A DNA stretch of 64,000 bases from JBFGFX01 sp965232455 (GTDB lineage: Bacteria; Pseudomonadota; Gammaproteobacteria; Steroidobacterales; Woeseiaceae): the NCBI GenBank assembly GCA_965232455.1, contig OZ246981.1, forward strand, positions 806,001 through 870,000, read 5' to 3'. The notes under the pieces are model-generated. The model saw nothing but the letters and a program-made list of their open reading frames with translations. It was not told the origin of the DNA and searched no databases. A program made the position numbers and the translations under genes. Positions 62,415 to 64,000 of this stretch are shown here, in pieces (position 1 is the first letter of the stretch; each line of letters begins with the position of its first letter).

Positions 62415-62942
62415 TCAGATATCGGTTCGATACATCTCGCGTTGAATGCGCATGAGCGCCGGTTGAACCTCGAGCGCGTTCTCCACTTCGGGTGACTGCG
62501 GGACCGTGGGTTCGTCGACGTTATCCCCGATATCGCCCATGTCGGCCATGGGTGCCAGAGAAGTTTTCTGCGCTGCGGCAGCGCTATCGGTCTTGTCGCT
62601 GCCTTCGTGAAATACGTCGTCAAGAATCGACTCGACGCGAGGCGCCAGGTAAAGCAGGGGCGCGATGGACCCCTCGGCGTCCGCTCCCTCGTCTATCGAG
62701 CGCTCGAGGCCAATGGCGGAATCGTCGTCGGTGAGATCGACGACCGACACGGACAGCTCGTCCTTAGGTGCGCTCGGACTCAGAAAGTCCTTGGCCGCGC
62801 GGTGGTCGCAGTCGGTGTGCAGACTGCTCGCGCCGAACGCGGTGGCGGTCCAGGTGCACGCCAGCAGCGCAGCAGCAACGGCAAGTCGACGAATACCGGT
62901 CCCTGGTCTCGTGAATCTCATCGTACTGTCGTTTGGCTCCAT
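62415..62942 (-). CDS. Acidic secreted protein of unknown function
   Basis: 175 residues from the ATG at 62942 (AGAGG upstream); ATG 62921 would also leave a signal peptide (RRLAVAAALLACTWTATAFG). The mature part is rich in Asp, Glu and Ser and has one cysteine. No family is recognised. Confidence 0.6.
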   Translation of the reverse strand: MEPNDSTMRFTRPGTGIRRLAVAAALLACTWTATAFGASSLHTDCDHRAAKDFLSPSAPKDELSVSVVDLTDDDSAIGLERSIDEGADAEGSIAPLLYLAPRVESILDDVFHEGSDKTDSAAAAQKTSLAPMADMGDIGDNVDEPTVPQSPEVENALEVQPALMRIQREMYRTDI

Positions 62943-63017
62943 CACGACCTCTGTTTTCAATCAGGCGTCGATACAGGTGTTATAGCCGAGTATAACAGCT
63001 GAGCCGGACCGGGCAAG

Positions 63018-64000
63018 CTATCGTTCTTCCTGCGACTGAATGCTTGCCGTCTGCGCTGGCGAAGGCGGTATTTCGCGCAACACCGCCAGGTCCGTGATTA
63101 TGTCGGCTGCCTGGTCGAGGTGAACGTCCGGCACCTCGGCGTCCTCGAGTTCCTCCATGGTCTCCAGCGGTACCAGGCCCAGGGCTTCGCGGCGTTCGTT
63201 CTCGCGGTCGAGCCGGCGTTGGCGGTCTTCCTCACGCTCGTTCTTGCGTTTCTCGATGCTCAACGAAACGGTTTTTCGTGACCGCGCTTCCTCGACGTCC
63301 TCGATGCCGTTCAGCAGGTACCGGAAGTCCGGATCGGTTTTGCTGCGTTCGATGTGACCGCTGGTCAGCGATTCAATCGTCTGGTCCAGCGGGGCGCCTG
63401 CGCGGAAGCGGGCCGTGCGGATCGTGTCCCAGGGGAGGGCGGTTTCGCGGACGCTTTCGCCGACCAGGTTGGCGTTGATGTGCGAGGGCAGTTCGATGTC
63501 CGGACTGACACCGCGGTGCTGAGTGCTCTCGCCCGTGACCCGATAGTACTTGCCAATCGTCAGCGTGAGCTGGCCGAGACCTTCGTCTTCCGGGCGCCGC
63601 ACGTATTGATCGAGCGAATACAGGTTCTGGACCGTACCCTTGCCGAACGTCTGCTGGCCGATGATCACGCCGCGCGCGTAGTCCTGAATGGCCGCCGCGA
63701 AAATCTCCGAAGCGGAGGCGCTGTACCGATTTACCAATACCGCCAGTGGTCCGTCATACGCGACGCGCGGAACGGGGTCCGGATCGTCCAGACGGCTGAT
63801 ACGCCCGTTCGCGTTGCGCAGCTGCACAACCGGACCGTTGTCGATGAACAGGCCGGACAGCGCGGTTGCCTCGGTGAGGTGGCCGCCGCCGTTGTTGCGA
63901 AGATCGATGATGAGGCCGTCGATGCCCTGTTTTTCCAGGTCTTCAATCAGATCTTTGACGTCTTTGGTGGTGCTGGTGTAATCCTTGTCGCCGTTGCTCA
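63018..64000 (-). CDS. prc: Carboxy-terminal processing protease Prc (Tsp), C-terminal part (runs off the right edge)
   Basis: The frame is open to base 64000, so the N-terminus and PDZ region lie outside. S41 peptidase: substrate loop LIIDLRNNGGGHLTEATALS, catalytic serine in RYSASASEIFAAAIQDY, catalytic lysine in GQQTFGKGTVQ. The remaining 170 residues, with EKRKNEREEDRQRRLDRENE, are the DUF3340 tail of Prc. It is a periplasmic protease for tagged or mislocalised proteins. Confidence 0.95.
   Translation of the reverse strand, partial: SNGDKDYTSTTKDVKDLIEDLEKQGIDGLIIDLRNNGGGHLTEATALSGLFIDNGPVVQLRNANGRISRLDDPDPVPRVAYDGPLAVLVNRYSASASEIFAAAIQDYARGVIIGQQTFGKGTVQNLYSLDQYVRRPEDEGLGQLTLTIGKYYRVTGESTQHRGVSPDIELPSHINANLVGESVRETALPWDTIRTARFRAGAPLDQTIESLTSGHIERSKTDPDFRYLLNGIEDVEEARSRKTVSLSIEKRKNEREEDRQRRLDRENERREALGLVPLETMEELEDAEVPDVHLDQAADIITDLAVLREIPPSPAQTASIQSQEER

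Overview
The window looks like a chromosomal segment from a GC-rich gammaproteobacterium. The markers are a complete Mla lipid-transport set, GcvR-Bcp, BepA, Orn, RsgA, PpsA with its regulator PpsR, a DUF3340-type Prc protease and a short 4.5S-type SRP RNA. The mix (SUF with SufU and SufT, S9 peptidases, a DUF6524 protein, a secreted pullulanase) suggests a marine or soil heterotroph near Woeseiaceae, Wenzhouxiangellaceae or Chromatiales. I cannot fix the family from sequence reading alone.

Layout. 1-5.8 kb: the 3' end of putA, a large secreted pullulanase with a rich control region, and an aldo/keto reductase divergent from a LysR regulator. 6.9-11.4 kb: a secreted protein and a beta-propeller protein that are translationally coupled, then an S9 peptidase. 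11.5-18.4 kb: a tight minus-strand operon sufR-sufB-sufC-sufD-sufS-sufU-sufT-sixA for Fe-S cluster assembly. 18.6-21.7 kb: mlaFEDCB. 21.7-25.3 kb: an orphan UPF0014 permease divergent from chrB plus a rhodanese lipoprotein, a histone-H1-like protein, and a TipA/MerR regulator with a textbook 19-bp-spacer promoter. 25.3-29.2 kb: mlaA, bepA, bcp, gcvR and a small lipoprotein.

29.2-36.6 kb is an accessory island beside tRNA-Ser(GGA). It holds a disrupted second tRNA-Ser copy, a third tRNA 3'-end fragment, parD with only a stub of parE, a higBA toxin-antitoxin pair, an unknown gene, a secreted sulfatase-modifying-factor-like protein, and a head-to-head pair of paralogous proteins. The paralogs share an undescribed N-terminal domain. 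One carries a TIR domain with its catalytic glutamate and the other a degenerate TIR-like domain without it. This pair is the best candidate for an undescribed, probably defence-related, system.

36.6-50.6 kb returns to housekeeping and metabolism: gdhA, a class C beta-lactamase-like hydrolase, nucleoside hydrolase, an SRAP DNA-protein crosslink gene coupled to a zinc ribbon, cysteine dioxygenase, a zincin, a membrane-bound AraC regulator, an APC permease, the omega-amidase/methionine-transaminase pair, and a plant-type (ALDH12-like) P5C dehydrogenase. 50.7-54.2 kb: ffs, dnaX, a 267-bp MITE-like element, ybaB, recR, hinT. 54.2-64 kb: rsgA, orn, a DUF938 methyltransferase, an SH3/coiled-coil membrane protein, ppsA and ppsR (divergent), DUF1249, a coiled-coil protein, an acidic secreted protein and the C-terminal part of prc, which runs off the right edge.

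Two proline-catabolic P5C dehydrogenases (PutA and the ALDH12-like enzyme), glutamate dehydrogenase, GcvR, cysteine dioxygenase and the transaminase/omega-amidase pair point to active amino-acid catabolism. PpsA/PpsR and pullulanase link this to carbohydrate turnover.
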